12,731 nucleotides of DNA from an uncultured Candidatus Saccharibacteria bacterium (GCA_946479835.1 CAMLHD010000023.1:1-12731), one strand, 5' to 3'. Counted from the stretch's first letter, positions 6,526 to 12,731 are shown. Notes: a model not told the origin generated them from the letters alone. Numbers and translations: made by a program.

Positions 6526-7533
6526 TCATTCTACCATGTCTATCTGTTTGCGGACAACTTTGGCTTTGGCTTCGGCTACATCGCGCATACTGTCGTACTT
6601 GTCGAACTCGTCAATGATCGGCTTGCCCAATACCTGTTCGATGACATCCTCAATAGTTACCAGCCCCGTGATCTCAGCGAAGCTGTTGACCACCAGAAAC
6701 AGATGCTGCTTGGTGCGGATAAAGGCCTGGAGCACATGGTCCAGTTCGCGGTTCTCATTGACGAAATAAACCGGCCGGTGCATCAGCTCCGATACTTTGG
6801 CGTGCTTCTTAAGCTCGAGCAGGTCCTTGATGTAAAGCAGGCCAACGGCTTCTTCGGGCTGGTCGCTGAAGACCGGGAACCGCGAATGGCCGCTTTTGTG
6901 CAGTTCGTCGAGCAGCGCCGGACTGAGCACGTCATCGGCTTTGACTTTGCTGATAACGCTGCGCGGCGTCATGATGTCCAGAACTTTCTTATCGCCGAAT
7001 GATAACGCATGGCGGACAATGCGCAGCTCGTCGGCGCTTAGGTCGGTATCGGCCGCAGCGACCGAACTCAGCATATGGTCAAGCTCCGAGCGAGCCAGCG
7101 TAACGGGCTGCTCGGCGATGAACCTGTCCAGCATCCGCCCAAGCGGATAGGTTACGGGTCTCAAAAGATGAGACAGTGCCAGCAGTACACCGCTGCTCAT
7201 CGCCAGCAGGCGCGTACCGAGCGGCCTTAAGTAGATTTCACTCAGGATTACGAACGCCAAGAACAAAACCGCCGCTCCAATCAGCCAGGCCAGCAGCCCA
7301 TGGATTAGGACAGCCAGCAATGTCAGGGTTCCGGCGATCAAGAGCGCCCTGAAAAGTTCGATTGTCAGTAGAACGGATGAACCGCGGGCCTTGAGTGGAT
7401 AAAGCGCCTGGGCTGTCGGCTCGTTCTTGCGCGCCCAATAACGAAGATGTGGAGTTGAAAGATCACGTAAGCTTAGCGACATTGCCGTCAATGCCAGCGA
7501 CAGCAAAAAACCAGCCAGCAGCAGAATTATCAT
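6526..7533 (-). CDS. CNNM/CorB-like membrane protein with CBS pair
   Basis: 335 aa. An N-terminal membrane part (helices at about 1-21, 53-75, 77-100, and a weaker one at 108-124) is of the DUF21/CNNM type. An acidic linker (SRSELDHMLSS...DLSADELRIVRHAL) and two CBS motifs (about 187-240 and 248-303, MTPRSVISKV...HSRFPVF and GLVTIEDVIEQVLG) follow. The C-terminal CorC/HlyC domain found in many family members is missing, and the usual GEIxPK motif after the helices is altered (SEIYLRP). The family includes Mg2+ efflux/transport proteins gated by nucleotide binding to the CBS pair; the transport role here is inferred. TACAAT lies 6 nt before the ATG without an SD. aspS follows after 34 nt. Confidence 0.8.
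   Translation of the reverse strand: MIILLLAGFLLSLALTAMSLSLRDLSTPHLRYWARKNEPTAQALYPLKARGSSVLLTIELFRALLIAGTLTLLAVLIHGLLAWLIGAAVLFLAFVILSEIYLRPLGTRLLAMSSGVLLALSHLLRPVTYPLGRMLDRFIAEQPVTLARSELDHMLSSVAAADTDLSADELRIVRHALSFGDKKVLDIMTPRSVISKVKADDVLSPALLDELHKSGHSRFPVFSDQPEEAVGLLYIKDLLELKKHAKVSELMHRPVYFVNENRELDHVLQAFIRTKQHLFLVVNSFAEITGLVTIEDVIEQVLGKPIIDEFDKYDSMRDVAEAKAKVVRKQIDMVE
6528..6557 (-). promoter_or_regulatory. Candidate aspS promoter inside the end of the CNNM gene
   Basis: Minus strand TTGTCC (6552-6557), 18-nt spacer, TAGAAT (6528-6533). It overlaps the last codons and stop of the upstream gene and would give a leader of about 30 nt carrying the SD AAGGA. Confidence 0.4.
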
Positions 7534-7539
7534 GAGCGT

Positions 7540-7545
7540 ATTGTA
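7540..7545 (-). promoter_or_regulatory. -10 box of the CNNM gene (leaderless)
   Basis: TACAAT on the minus strand, exactly 6 nt before the ATG at 7533. The -35 zone (about 7563-7568) falls in the inverted repeat at 7565-7584. Confidence 0.5.
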
Positions 7546-7564
7546 GCACCGCCCGGCCGTAGTT

Positions 7565-7584
7565 TTAGCGTGCCTTCGCGCTAA
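7565..7584. repeat. Inverted repeat between divergent promoters (possible operator)
   Basis: TTAGCG (7565-7570) and CGCTAA (7579-7584) are perfect inverted copies. With an inner T-G and G-C pair the stem reaches 8 bp around a CCTT loop. It covers the -35 zones of both the CNNM promoter and the DsbA-like promoter, so one regulator could control both. That is inference. Confidence 0.4.
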
Positions 7585-7592
7585 TTCTCGGC

Positions 7593-7620
7593 TATAATCA
7601 GTTGGTACCAGAAAGGGAGA
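7593..7620 (+). promoter_or_regulatory. -10 box and SD of the DsbA-like gene
   Basis: TATAAT at 7593-7598, then GGGAG at 7615-7619, 6 nt before the GTG at 7626. The SD decides the GTG start. No good -35 is seen. Confidence 0.6.
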
Positions 7621-7625
7621 ATTAA

Positions 7626-8339
7626 GTGAACAAACGCGTCATTCTGATCGTAGTTGGAATTATCTTAGCAATAGCCGGCTTTATGCTGCTTACCAAACCA
7701 GCGCCTGAATCCAGCGCAAGCCCGACCAATCATCAATACAGCCAGGGCAGCACCGGCATAGTACTGATGGAATACGGCGACTTTGAGTGCCCCGGCTGCG
7801 GCGCTTACTATCCTATTGTTAAAGAAGTAAAAGAAATTTATAAGGACCGTATTACCTTCCAGTTCCGCCATCTACCGCTGGTAGAGATCCATGTCAATGC
7901 ACTGGCAGCCGCCCGGGCAGCCGAAGCCGCCAGCAACCAAGGCAAGTTCTGGGAGATGCACGATATGCTTTTTGAGAATCAGAATTCCTGGAAAGGCAGC
8001 AACGATCCATTGAGCGTCTTTTCTTCTTACGCCCAGCTCTTAGGACTCGATGCCGCCCGCTTTGATGCCGATTACAAGAGCCAGGCAGTAAACGACACTA
8101 TCAATGCCGACATCAATGAGTTCGAAAAGACCGGCCATCCTAAATCCACGCCAAGCTTTTTCTTGGACGGCCAAAAGATCGAACCCGACGGCAGCGTCGA
8201 AGCCTTCACAGCCATATTGGATGAAGCTATTTCCAAGAAGACCGGTGAACAACCACCTGCCGCACAGCCTGACGCCACCATGCCGGAAGGCACCGAACCT
8301 ACCGGTCTGCCTCCTACCGAAGAACAACCGGCTCAATAA
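7626..8339 (+). CDS. DsbA/thioredoxin-4-family thiol-disulfide oxidoreductase, membrane-anchored
   Basis: 237 aa. An N-terminal hydrophobic anchor (about 4-22) without a lipobox puts the domain outside the membrane. The thioredoxin fold is of the BdbD/DsbA type: DFECPGCGAYYP (53-63) with active-site C55-P-G-C58, a helical insertion (about 86-165), and the cis-Pro loop STP (174-176) before FFLDGQKI. Both active cysteines are present, so it should make or shuffle disulfides in exported proteins. The last 30 residues are a Pro/Glu/Ala/Thr-rich tail, probably disordered. The GTG start is supported by a strong SD and TATAAT upstream. No re-oxidising partner (DsbB or VKOR) is in the window. It ends in a hairpin shared with the minus-strand unit. 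Confidence 0.9.
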   Translation: MNKRVILIVVGIILAIAGFMLLTKPAPESSASPTNHQYSQGSTGIVLMEYGDFECPGCGAYYPIVKEVKEIYKDRITFQFRHLPLVEIHVNALAAARAAEAASNQGKFWEMHDMLFENQNSWKGSNDPLSVFSSYAQLLGLDAARFDADYKSQAVNDTINADINEFEKTGHPKSTPSFFLDGQKIEPDGSVEAFTAILDEAISKKTGEQPPAAQPDATMPEGTEPTGLPPTEEQPAQ

Positions 8340-8341
8340 AA

Positions 8342-8375
8342 ATCCACCGCCTCAATAAATCTCCTAGCGGTGGAT
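8342..8375. terminator. Bidirectional intrinsic terminator
   Basis: Arms ATCCACCGC (8342-8350) and GCGGTGGAT (8367-8375), 9 bp perfect, 16-nt loop. The minus side continues with a T-run (TTTTTATT), the plus side with CTTATTT. It serves both the DsbA-like gene and the minus-strand small unit, better for the latter. Confidence 0.75.
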
Positions 8376-8381
8376 CTTATT

Positions 8382-8474
8382 TCAGTACTGGATGAACTGT
8401 TGCCAAGGCGCTCTTTTGATCCGAACTGCTACGGAGCTCGGCTTGCTGTTCACGACTTTTACTTTGATAGGCAT
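8382..8474 (-). CDS. Candidate 30-aa cationic peptide
   Basis: ATG to TGA, 30 residues, in the transcription unit above. SD AGGGG lies 5 nt before the ATG. Third-position G+C (about 55% by hand count) is like the real genes here. Residues 2-8 (PIKVKVV) and 15-21 (VAVRIKR) alternate hydrophobic and basic residues on either side of an NSKPSS turn, so it could fold as an amphipathic beta-hairpin, net charge about +6, ending WQQFIQY. No homologue is recognised. A 41-codon frame (8377-8502, +1 relative) overlaps it but lacks a correctly spaced SD and has fewer G/C third positions. Expression is unproven. Confidence 0.4.
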   Translation of the reverse strand: MPIKVKVVNSKPSSVAVRIKRAPWQQFIQY

Positions 8475-8601
8475 TTTTACCCCTGCTTAAACCAAAGAAC
8501 ATGCCCCTAAGTCTCCTGGAAGAGGCAATTCAAAGGTCGTAGATTTTTAATTTTTGTTTTTCCTTTGCAGCAGCTCGCACCTGCCTATGGATACGCAAGT
8601 A

Positions 8602-8630
8602 ACTATAAATATGCTTACGCTAAACGTCAA
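8602..8630 (-). promoter_or_regulatory. Sigma70-type promoter of the small unit
   Basis: TTGACG (8625-8630), 17-nt spacer, TATAGT (8602-8607) on the minus strand. The -35 begins 1 nt after the stop codon of the iron permease gene. It is the best two-box promoter in the window. Confidence 0.6.
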
Positions 8631-8631
8631 G

Positions 8632-9129
8632 TTATTTTTTTGGATTTTCCGAAGAATGACCGGTAAAGGGGTTGAGCATATCTACGACGTGGCTGGCGAC
8701 CTTCTCAGCGCCCTCCAATGAGCGTTTCTGGTGCACCGATTCGAGCTTTTTGTGGAACTTCTTGAGTGCCGGGTTGTTCGTCTTGTCGTGCATCTTGCGG
8801 AACTCGTCTGAAATATAAGCCATCTCGTCATCGCTCAGGTCTTCGATATCTATGAAACTGTCGCTGGCCCGCGTAGCACGGATAAGTTCGTCCAGTTTCA
8901 GCTGCATGGCTTTGGCGTCGCGGTTCTGGGTGTTCTGGATCAGAAACACCATCAGAAAAGTGCCGATAGTGGTGCCGGTATTGATAATAAGCTGCCAGGT
9001 ATTGGAATAACCGAACATCGGGCCGGTCAAGGCCCAAACGATAACAAGCGTAAAGGCCAGCAGGAACACCCAGGCGCTGCCGGCGGCCTGCGAAACTCTG
9101 GCGGCAGTTCTTCTGAACAGCTCTCTCAT
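8632..9129 (-). CDS. Low-affinity iron permease family protein
   Basis: 165 aa from the ATG at 9129. Two membrane helices are followed by the family's signature: TGPMFGYSNTWQLIINTGTTIGTFLMVFLIQNTQNRDAKA, then LKLDELIRA and FIDIEDLSDDE. This is the Fet4-like low-affinity Fe permease family (PF04120 type); bacterial members are short and their transport activity is mostly inferred. The C-terminal ~60 residues are a charged helical tail. A TTG at 9150 would add seven residues, but ATG is favoured: GATAAT (9137-9142) lies 7 nt before it, fitting the leaderless pattern of the window, and no correctly spaced SD precedes either. It is divergent from the antiporter gene. Confidence 0.85.
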   Translation of the reverse strand: MRELFRRTAARVSQAAGSAWVFLLAFTLVIVWALTGPMFGYSNTWQLIINTGTTIGTFLMVFLIQNTQNRDAKAMQLKLDELIRATRASDSFIDIEDLSDDEMAYISDEFRKMHDKTNNPALKKFHKKLESVHQKRSLEGAEKVASHVVDMLNPFTGHSSENPKK

Positions 9130-9130
9130 T

Positions 9131-9171
9131 TTGCGAATTATCCCCTTCAAGGCTAGAATATCATAAGAGGA
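9131..9171 (+). promoter_or_regulatory. Promoter and SD of the antiporter gene, facing the permease promoter
   Basis: TTGCGA (9131-9136), 17-nt spacer, TAGAAT (9154-9159). An SD-like AGAGGA (9166-9171) stands 11 nt before the ATG at 9183, a little far. The minus-strand -10 of the permease (GATAAT, 9137-9142) abuts this -35, so the two promoters should compete. Confidence 0.5.
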
Positions 9172-9182
9172 ATAACAAAAAT

Positions 9183-10889
9183 ATGAACTCCATCTTTGCT
9201 GAACTAAGCGTCATCATAGCTGTTGCCGTTGGTGTCAGCCTGTTCATGCGCATTATTCGCCAGCCGATGATTATCGGCCACATCCTGACCGGTCTTATAG
9301 TTGGGCCGGCGCTTTTTAACCTGATCAAATCCGAAGAGACGATAACCGTGTTCTCCGAATTCGGCATTGCCCTGCTGTTGTTTATCGTCGGCCTTGGCCT
9401 GAACCCGCGCATTATCAAAGAGGTCGGTAAGATCGCCGGCGGCATCGCAGTGGTTAAGATAGCTGTTACCACAGGGTTGGGCTTTTTGATATCTAAGGCC
9501 CTGGGCTACACCCCGGAAACCGCGTTGTTCATAGGTATCGCCCTATCCTTCTCCAGCACAATCATCATCCTTAAGCTATTGGCCGACAAAAAGGAGCTTA
9601 CCCGTCTGTATGGCAAGATTTCCATAGGCTTCCTGCTGGTCGAGGATATAATCGCTACCTTTGCGCTGGTCATCGTGGCCGCTTCGGCCAACGGCGGCGG
9701 TATATCGCTGGAAGACCTAGGCGTACTGGTGCTGAAATTTGGCGGCCTGATTGGCGGCCTGATCCTGATACGCGCCGTCTTTATCAACCATATGGGGAAG
9801 ATCATCGCCAAAAGCCAGGACTTCTTGTTCCTGTTCGCAATTGGCTGGGCGCTGGGCGCCGCCGCTCTGTTCCAGCACTTCGGCTTTTCTTTGGAAATCG
9901 GCGCGCTGATGGCCGGCATCGTGCTTGCCTCATTGCCTTATTCCCAGGAAATCTCGTCCCGGCTTAAGATCCTGCGCGACTTCTTCATCGTGTTGTTCTT
10001 CATCGGTCTGGGCTCGCATCTGGAACTGCATGATATAACCGCAGTGCTGCCGCATGCGTCTTTGCTGTCGCTCATCGTCCTCATCGGCAATCCTATAGTT
10101 GTGATGACCGTGATGGGTCTGAGCGGCTATACCAAAAAAACCAGCTTCAAGACTGGTATGACTGGAAGCCAGGTGTCGGAATTCTCGCTTATCCTGCTGC
10201 TGCTAGCCAGCAAGTCCGGACAAGTCAGCCATGAAGCCGTTTCATTAGTCACCATGGTAGCGCTGATAACCATCGCCATTTCTACTTATATGATCATTTA
10301 TTCCGACAACCTGTACGGCTTCTTCGAGCGCTACATCAATATGTTCGAACGTAAGCACATAAAGGAGCGTAAGGAGCGCCGCAAACGCTACGAGCTGGCA
10401 TTGGTCGGCTACCAGAAGGGCGGACACGAGTTCCTCAAAGTTTTTCACCAGCTTAAACGGCCCTATGTGGTCGTTGATTACGATCCTAACGTCATAGAGG
10501 TATTGGAGCGCAATAACGAGGAATACATGTACGGCGACGTTACCGATCCGGAACTGCTGGAAGAATTGAACCTGGAGCACTCACGGCTCATAATCTCAAC
10601 TATCACCGATTTGCCGACAAACCTGAATTTAGGCAAATGGCTGGAGAAGCATGCTCCGAACGCGGTCTTCATCGCCACGGCCGACAGCGCCGAAGAGGCC
10701 GCCGAACTTTATGAAGAAGGCTGTGATTATGTCATGCTGCCGCACTACATAGGATCTGAAAAAATCAGCAGCTTCATCCGCCGTAGCGGCTTAAACCGCA
10801 CTGAGTTCAAGCATTTCCGCGAAAAACACCTGGAATATTTGCAGTCGCATCACGAATTGTTCACCGGCGAACCGGCTACCGATACGTAA
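9183..10889 (+). CDS. KefB-type cation:proton antiporter (CPA2) with TrkA-N domain
   Basis: 568 aa. Residues 1-375 form about 12 membrane helices of the Na+/H+ exchanger fold, with LSFSSTIIILKLL (121-133) and the ion-site LLVEDIIA (E154, D155) typical of CPA2. After a basic linker (390-402, KHIKERKERRKR) comes a Rossmann RCK/TrkA-N domain (about 403-525): ALVGYQKGGHEFLK, VVVDYDP (430-435), YGDVTDPELLEE. The nucleotide-binding GxGxxG is altered to GYQKGG, so NAD(H) control may be weakened. No TrkA-C domain. The family exchanges K+ or Na+ for H+ and serves pH and potassium balance. The 3' end overlaps nadD on the other strand by 40 nt. Confidence 0.92.
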   Translation: MNSIFAELSVIIAVAVGVSLFMRIIRQPMIIGHILTGLIVGPALFNLIKSEETITVFSEFGIALLLFIVGLGLNPRIIKEVGKIAGGIAVVKIAVTTGLGFLISKALGYTPETALFIGIALSFSSTIIILKLLADKKELTRLYGKISIGFLLVEDIIATFALVIVAASANGGGISLEDLGVLVLKFGGLIGGLILIRAVFINHMGKIIAKSQDFLFLFAIGWALGAAALFQHFGFSLEIGALMAGIVLASLPYSQEISSRLKILRDFFIVLFFIGLGSHLELHDITAVLPHASLLSLIVLIGNPIVVMTVMGLSGYTKKTSFKTGMTGSQVSEFSLILLLLASKSGQVSHEAVSLVTMVALITIAISTYMIIYSDNLYGFFERYINMFERKHIKERKERRKRYELALVGYQKGGHEFLKVFHQLKRPYVVVDYDPNVIEVLERNNEEYMYGDVTDPELLEELNLEHSRLIISTITDLPTNLNLGKWLEKHAPNAVFIATADSAEEAAELYEEGCDYVMLPHYIGSEKISSFIRRSGLNRTEFKHFREKHLEYLQSHHELFTGEPATDT

Positions 10890-11449
10890 AGCCAGTTGGA
10901 TTGGATATATTTCTTCAGGCTGCTTAGCAGCTCCGTGTGATCCTGGCCTTTCATCAAAGCCGTCCTGATCTCGCTCGAGCTGGCCTTTGGCCGGCTGCCC
11001 GGCAGTACCAGTGCTTCCGGCTGCAAAAGCATGATCAGGCTCTCTACCGCAGGTTGGCTTGAATCACGCACACCAACGATAAGCCGCGTGCTTTTAAGCA
11101 GCTTTTCGGCCATAGGCCAGGCCCGTAGGCCTTTCAGTACATCCGCGCCTATCAACAAATGAAGCTCCGAATCAGGGAACTTTTTTTGCAGCTTAACGAG
11201 CGTGCGGCTGACATTGAACTGTTTGTCGGGCAGTTCCAGAACGTCCAGGACCGGATGAGGCTTAAGCGCCAATCTAAGCATGGCTACGCGGTGCGCGATA
11301 TGGGTTACGCCATCCTTGTGCCGTGGAGCGGTCTCGGGCAAAAAATACACCTTGTCGAGATTGGCGGCCTGGGCCGCTTCAAGCGCAAAGGTTATGTGGC
11401 CGGCATGCACCGGGTCGAATGTGCCGGCAAAAATTCCGATCCTACCCAT
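10850..11449 (-). CDS. nadD: Nicotinate-nucleotide adenylyltransferase-like protein
   Basis: 199 aa cytoplasmic nucleotidyltransferase. GTFDPVHAGH (9-18) is the ATP-binding GxFxPxHxGH motif. FLPETAPRHK (36-45) is the PxxxPHK-type loop. LLIGADVLKGLRAW (98-111) matches the NadD GxDxxxxLxxW block, and KASSSEIR (155-162) is the ISSTxIR motif. It joins ATP and nicotinate mononucleotide to make deamido-NAD. The ASSSEIR variant leaves some doubt about the exact nucleotide. The C-terminus runs about 11 residues past the usual end (YIQSNWLY), into the antiporter gene. The ATG overlaps the stop of the zinc-ribbon gene upstream by 8 nt (ATGGGTAG), so translation is coupled; no good SD. Confidence 0.88.
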   Translation of the reverse strand: MGRIGIFAGTFDPVHAGHITFALEAAQAANLDKVYFLPETAPRHKDGVTHIAHRVAMLRLALKPHPVLDVLELPDKQFNVSRTLVKLQKKFPDSELHLLIGADVLKGLRAWPMAEKLLKSTRLIVGVRDSSQPAVESLIMLLQPEALVLPGSRPKASSSEIRTALMKGQDHTELLSSLKKYIQSNWLYVSVAGSPVNNS

Positions 11450-11612
11450 CTTGCGGCAATCCTTCGCAGCATTTGCTTTTGTAATGGCACTGAGGGCATT
11501 CGAAATGGCCGTGGACCGGCGTTATCGGATAAAAGGCGCAGTTGTCGCAGAAAAATTCCTCCGAGCGCTCTTGCTGCACGGCTTCCAGTATGGCCTGTTC
11601 TTCTTCGCTCAT
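11442..11612 (-). CDS. 56-aa zinc-ribbon protein
   Basis: A short gene found by reading the gap between nadD and the 67-aa gene. It starts MSEEEQAILEAVQQERSEE (acidic helix), then FFCDNCAFYP and FECPQCHYKSKCCEG: C22xxC25 and C39xxC42, a standard four-Cys zinc ribbon, plus C48-C49. Its stop overlaps the nadD start by 8 nt, and it starts 9 nt after the upstream stop. TAATAT lies 6 nt before its ATG; no SD. Such ribbons bind nucleic acid or act as small protein adaptors; the role here is unknown. Confidence 0.75.
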   Translation of the reverse strand: MSEEEQAILEAVQQERSEEFFCDNCAFYPITPVHGHFECPQCHYKSKCCEGLPQDG

Positions 11613-11618
11613 ATATTC

Positions 11619-11624
11619 ATATTA
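11619..11624 (-). promoter_or_regulatory. -10 box built on a stop codon (before the 56-aa gene)
   Basis: TAATAT on the minus strand. TAA is the stop of the 67-aa gene. The box ends 6 nt before the ATG at 11612, the same geometry as at 4532-4537. Confidence 0.4.
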
Positions 11625-11825
11625 GCGCGTTACGGTAACCTTACACTTGGGACAAGAGATGGTTGTTGCAGTTAATACAGCATCGACCAGCGCCTTGCAG
11701 AACGGGCAGGTCACGCACGGCATAAGATTTGGGTTGTCACTGGCTATACGGTCATGATCTATGGCGCATAAGCCGTCGCACTCGGCCGCCTGGTGTTCGT
11801 ATTGTTCTTTGGTTAGTTTGCTCAT
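11622..11825 (-). CDS. 67-aa Cys-rich zinc-ribbon protein
   Basis: The N-terminal helix (MSKLTKEQYEHQAAECDGLCAIDHD) holds C16 and C20. It is followed by C37-x2-C40-x2-C43 (CVTCPFC) and C58-x2-C61 (CPKC), which together can bind one zinc, with extra cysteines to spare. No membrane or signal segment. Its ATG overlaps the stop of the upstream 298-aa gene by 4 nt (ATGA), so it is translationally coupled; no clear SD. The product is probably an adaptor or nucleic-acid-binding ribbon, but nothing in the sequence gives a partner. Confidence 0.7.
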   Translation of the reverse strand: MSKLTKEQYEHQAAECDGLCAIDHDRIASDNPNLMPCVTCPFCKALVDAVLTATTISCPKCKVTVTR

Positions 11826-12718
11826 GAGGATTTTTTATCTTTTATATTCCTGCGAGCGGTCTTCTGCAAAGTTTTAAGACCTTTGTAGAGCTTTGCCGGA
11901 TCGCGGCCGCGGTCGAACCACCATTGGCAGCCGCGGCAGACGCTGCATTGGGCCACCTTGGTCTTGCCCGGCCGGGTCGGGCAGTTCTCGATCCGGCAGA
12001 CACCGTCTTTCCAGACCAGCTTTTCCGATTTTCCAGACTCTTTGTCGGTCTGGTTGCCATAGCCCAGAGCCTCGTGCTGTTCTTCGGCCGAAGTATTCTG
12101 CAGGCTCATGCCGCAACCGCTGAACGTTTCTCCCCGGGCCTGGGCGTCGCTGCCGGCCCGGTACATTTCGCCTAGTGCCCTTTCTTGGGCGCCCTCGCCG
12201 GTGATGACCAGGCTCAGCATCGGCGCATCGGCTGTATCTCGGAACCTGTCTACCATTGCTGCCGCCAAGCTGTAATCTTTGAATCCGCCGGTGAATCTTT
12301 TGGTAGTTGCAAAGTAAGCTCCGAGCAAGTCGGTCTGACGGCGCACGAAATCGTAGGCATTGTGCCGGCTGCCGCCCAGACGCCCGGCATACCACTGGCC
12401 GCCCATGCGCCTGCTTAAGTCTCGATCGTATACGCCAACCAGCTCGTCTAGTAGCACTTGCTGCTGTTCGCCGCTCATTTCCATATGCAGCCGCTGGCCC
12501 AGCAGTTCGCCGGTCTCCGGCTTTTGTCCAAAATGTTCATACAGGGATTCCAGCGAGCGGCGATGGCTGCCGTCCAGAGATTGGGACGACATCTTAAGAG
12601 TACCTTCCGGGGTCTTGTAGATGACCCTAAGCATCGTCTGTTTGCGGCCGACATTATAACCGCCCACATCTTCGGCCGCGTCCATAAGCTCGGGTGGAAA
12701 GTCCGACAGCACTACCAT
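11822..12718 (-). CDS. Uncharacterised 298-aa protein with a C-terminal Cys cluster
   Basis: Not recognised. Residues 1-200 look like a mixed alpha/beta soluble domain (RVIYKTPEGTLKMSSQSLDG near the start; DAPMLSLVITGEGAQERALGEMYR near 164-187). The end has C241-x4-C246-x11-C258-x2-C261-x2-C264 (CRIENC ... CSVCRGCQWWFD), a probable zinc site, then a basic helix (KLYKGLKTLQKTARRNIKDKK) that could contact nucleic acid. C202 is isolated. The frame stays open upstream of the chosen ATG to the window edge (Leu-Pro-Asn-Thr), so the true start may lie outside. First of four tightly linked genes ending in nadD. Confidence 0.6.
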   Translation of the reverse strand: MVVLSDFPPELMDAAEDVGGYNVGRKQTMLRVIYKTPEGTLKMSSQSLDGSHRRSLESLYEHFGQKPETGELLGQRLHMEMSGEQQQVLLDELVGVYDRDLSRRMGGQWYAGRLGGSRHNAYDFVRRQTDLLGAYFATTKRFTGGFKDYSLAAAMVDRFRDTADAPMLSLVITGEGAQERALGEMYRAGSDAQARGETFSGCGMSLQNTSAEEQHEALGYGNQTDKESGKSEKLVWKDGVCRIENCPTRPGKTKVAQCSVCRGCQWWFDRGRDPAKLYKGLKTLQKTARRNIKDKKSS

Positions 12719-12731
12719 GGTATTAGGCAGA

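Larger units (their letters stand above)
8340..8596 (-). other. Short independent transcription unit of unknown function
   Basis: This gap between the DsbA-like gene and the iron permease (8340-8631) has a good minus-strand promoter (8602-8630) and a good minus-strand terminator (8342-8375), predicting an RNA of about 250 nt. The first ~120 nt are leader, with an A-rich stretch (around 8540-8560) and a possible small hairpin (TGCCTC/GGGGCA, about 8500-8525). The second part carries a 30-codon ORF with its own SD. I recognise no tmRNA, RNase P, SRP or riboswitch motif. It may be an mRNA for a micropeptide, a regulatory RNA, or both. Confidence 0.45.

Noticed and set aside
8377..8502. 41-codon ORF on the minus strand overlapping the 30-codon ORF
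   Set aside because: The SD-like AGGGG is only 1 nt before its ATG and third-position G+C is lower (about 37% by hand) than in the 30-codon frame. Kept only as an alternative.
8376..8631. tmRNA or other known structured RNA in the gap
   Set aside because: No tRNA-like ends, no TTCRA T-loop flanked by pairing arms, and no RNase P or SRP core motif on either strand.
1..12731. Recoded UGA (as in Gracilibacteria/SR1)
   Set aside because: TGA codons sit at the ends of genes, next to the following starts, and all Trp in conserved motifs are TGG.

Overview
The window looks like chromosome from a Candidate Phyla Radiation (Patescibacteria) bacterium, most probably Saccharibacteria (TM7). This is inference from gene content and style: short compact genes, a shortened AspRS, a low-affinity iron permease, a His-rich cupredoxin, a cytoplasm-anchored beta-propeller protein and small zinc-ribbon proteins, at roughly 50-57% G+C. 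TGA ends genes and TGG codes Trp, so the code is the standard one, unlike SR1/Gracilibacteria. I see no rRNA, tRNA, CRISPR array, transposase, prophage or defence gene.

Layout. 1-54: last 17 codons of an unknown + strand gene. 44-469: HIT-family hydrolase (minus), more AT-rich than its neighbours. 470-624: intergenic DNA made almost entirely of inverted repeats. 625-4185 (minus): an envelope block. In transcription order it has a ferric-reductase/MsrQ-like membrane protein and a His-rich cupredoxin (1 nt apart), then a membrane protein with a histone H1-like basic tail (TTG start), then a large anchored beta-propeller protein with an acidic cytoplasmic domain. 4238-7533 (minus): a CNNM/CorB-like CBS membrane protein, then aspS without the bacterial GAD domain, then two unrecognised genes tightly linked to aspS. 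7626-8339 (+): a DsbA-like thiol oxidoreductase, divergent from the CNNM gene across a region with an inverted repeat. 8340-8631: a minus-strand unit with a good sigma70-type promoter, a short ORF with a Shine-Dalgarno (SD) sequence and a terminator. 8632-9129 (minus) iron permease and 9183-10889 (+) KefB-type antiporter are divergent. 10850-12718 (minus): a tight run of a Cys-rich protein, two small zinc-ribbon proteins and nadD. The nadD end overlaps the antiporter gene.

The most general observation is how genes start. Seven ATG genes have a good -10 box 6-9 nt before the start codon and no SD, which predicts leaderless mRNAs. Every non-ATG start I accept (TTG at 3049, GTG at 7626) has a clear SD. 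At two operon junctions the stop codon of one gene is itself the first half of the -10 box of the next. The best candidate for something undescribed is the short transcription unit at 8340-8630.
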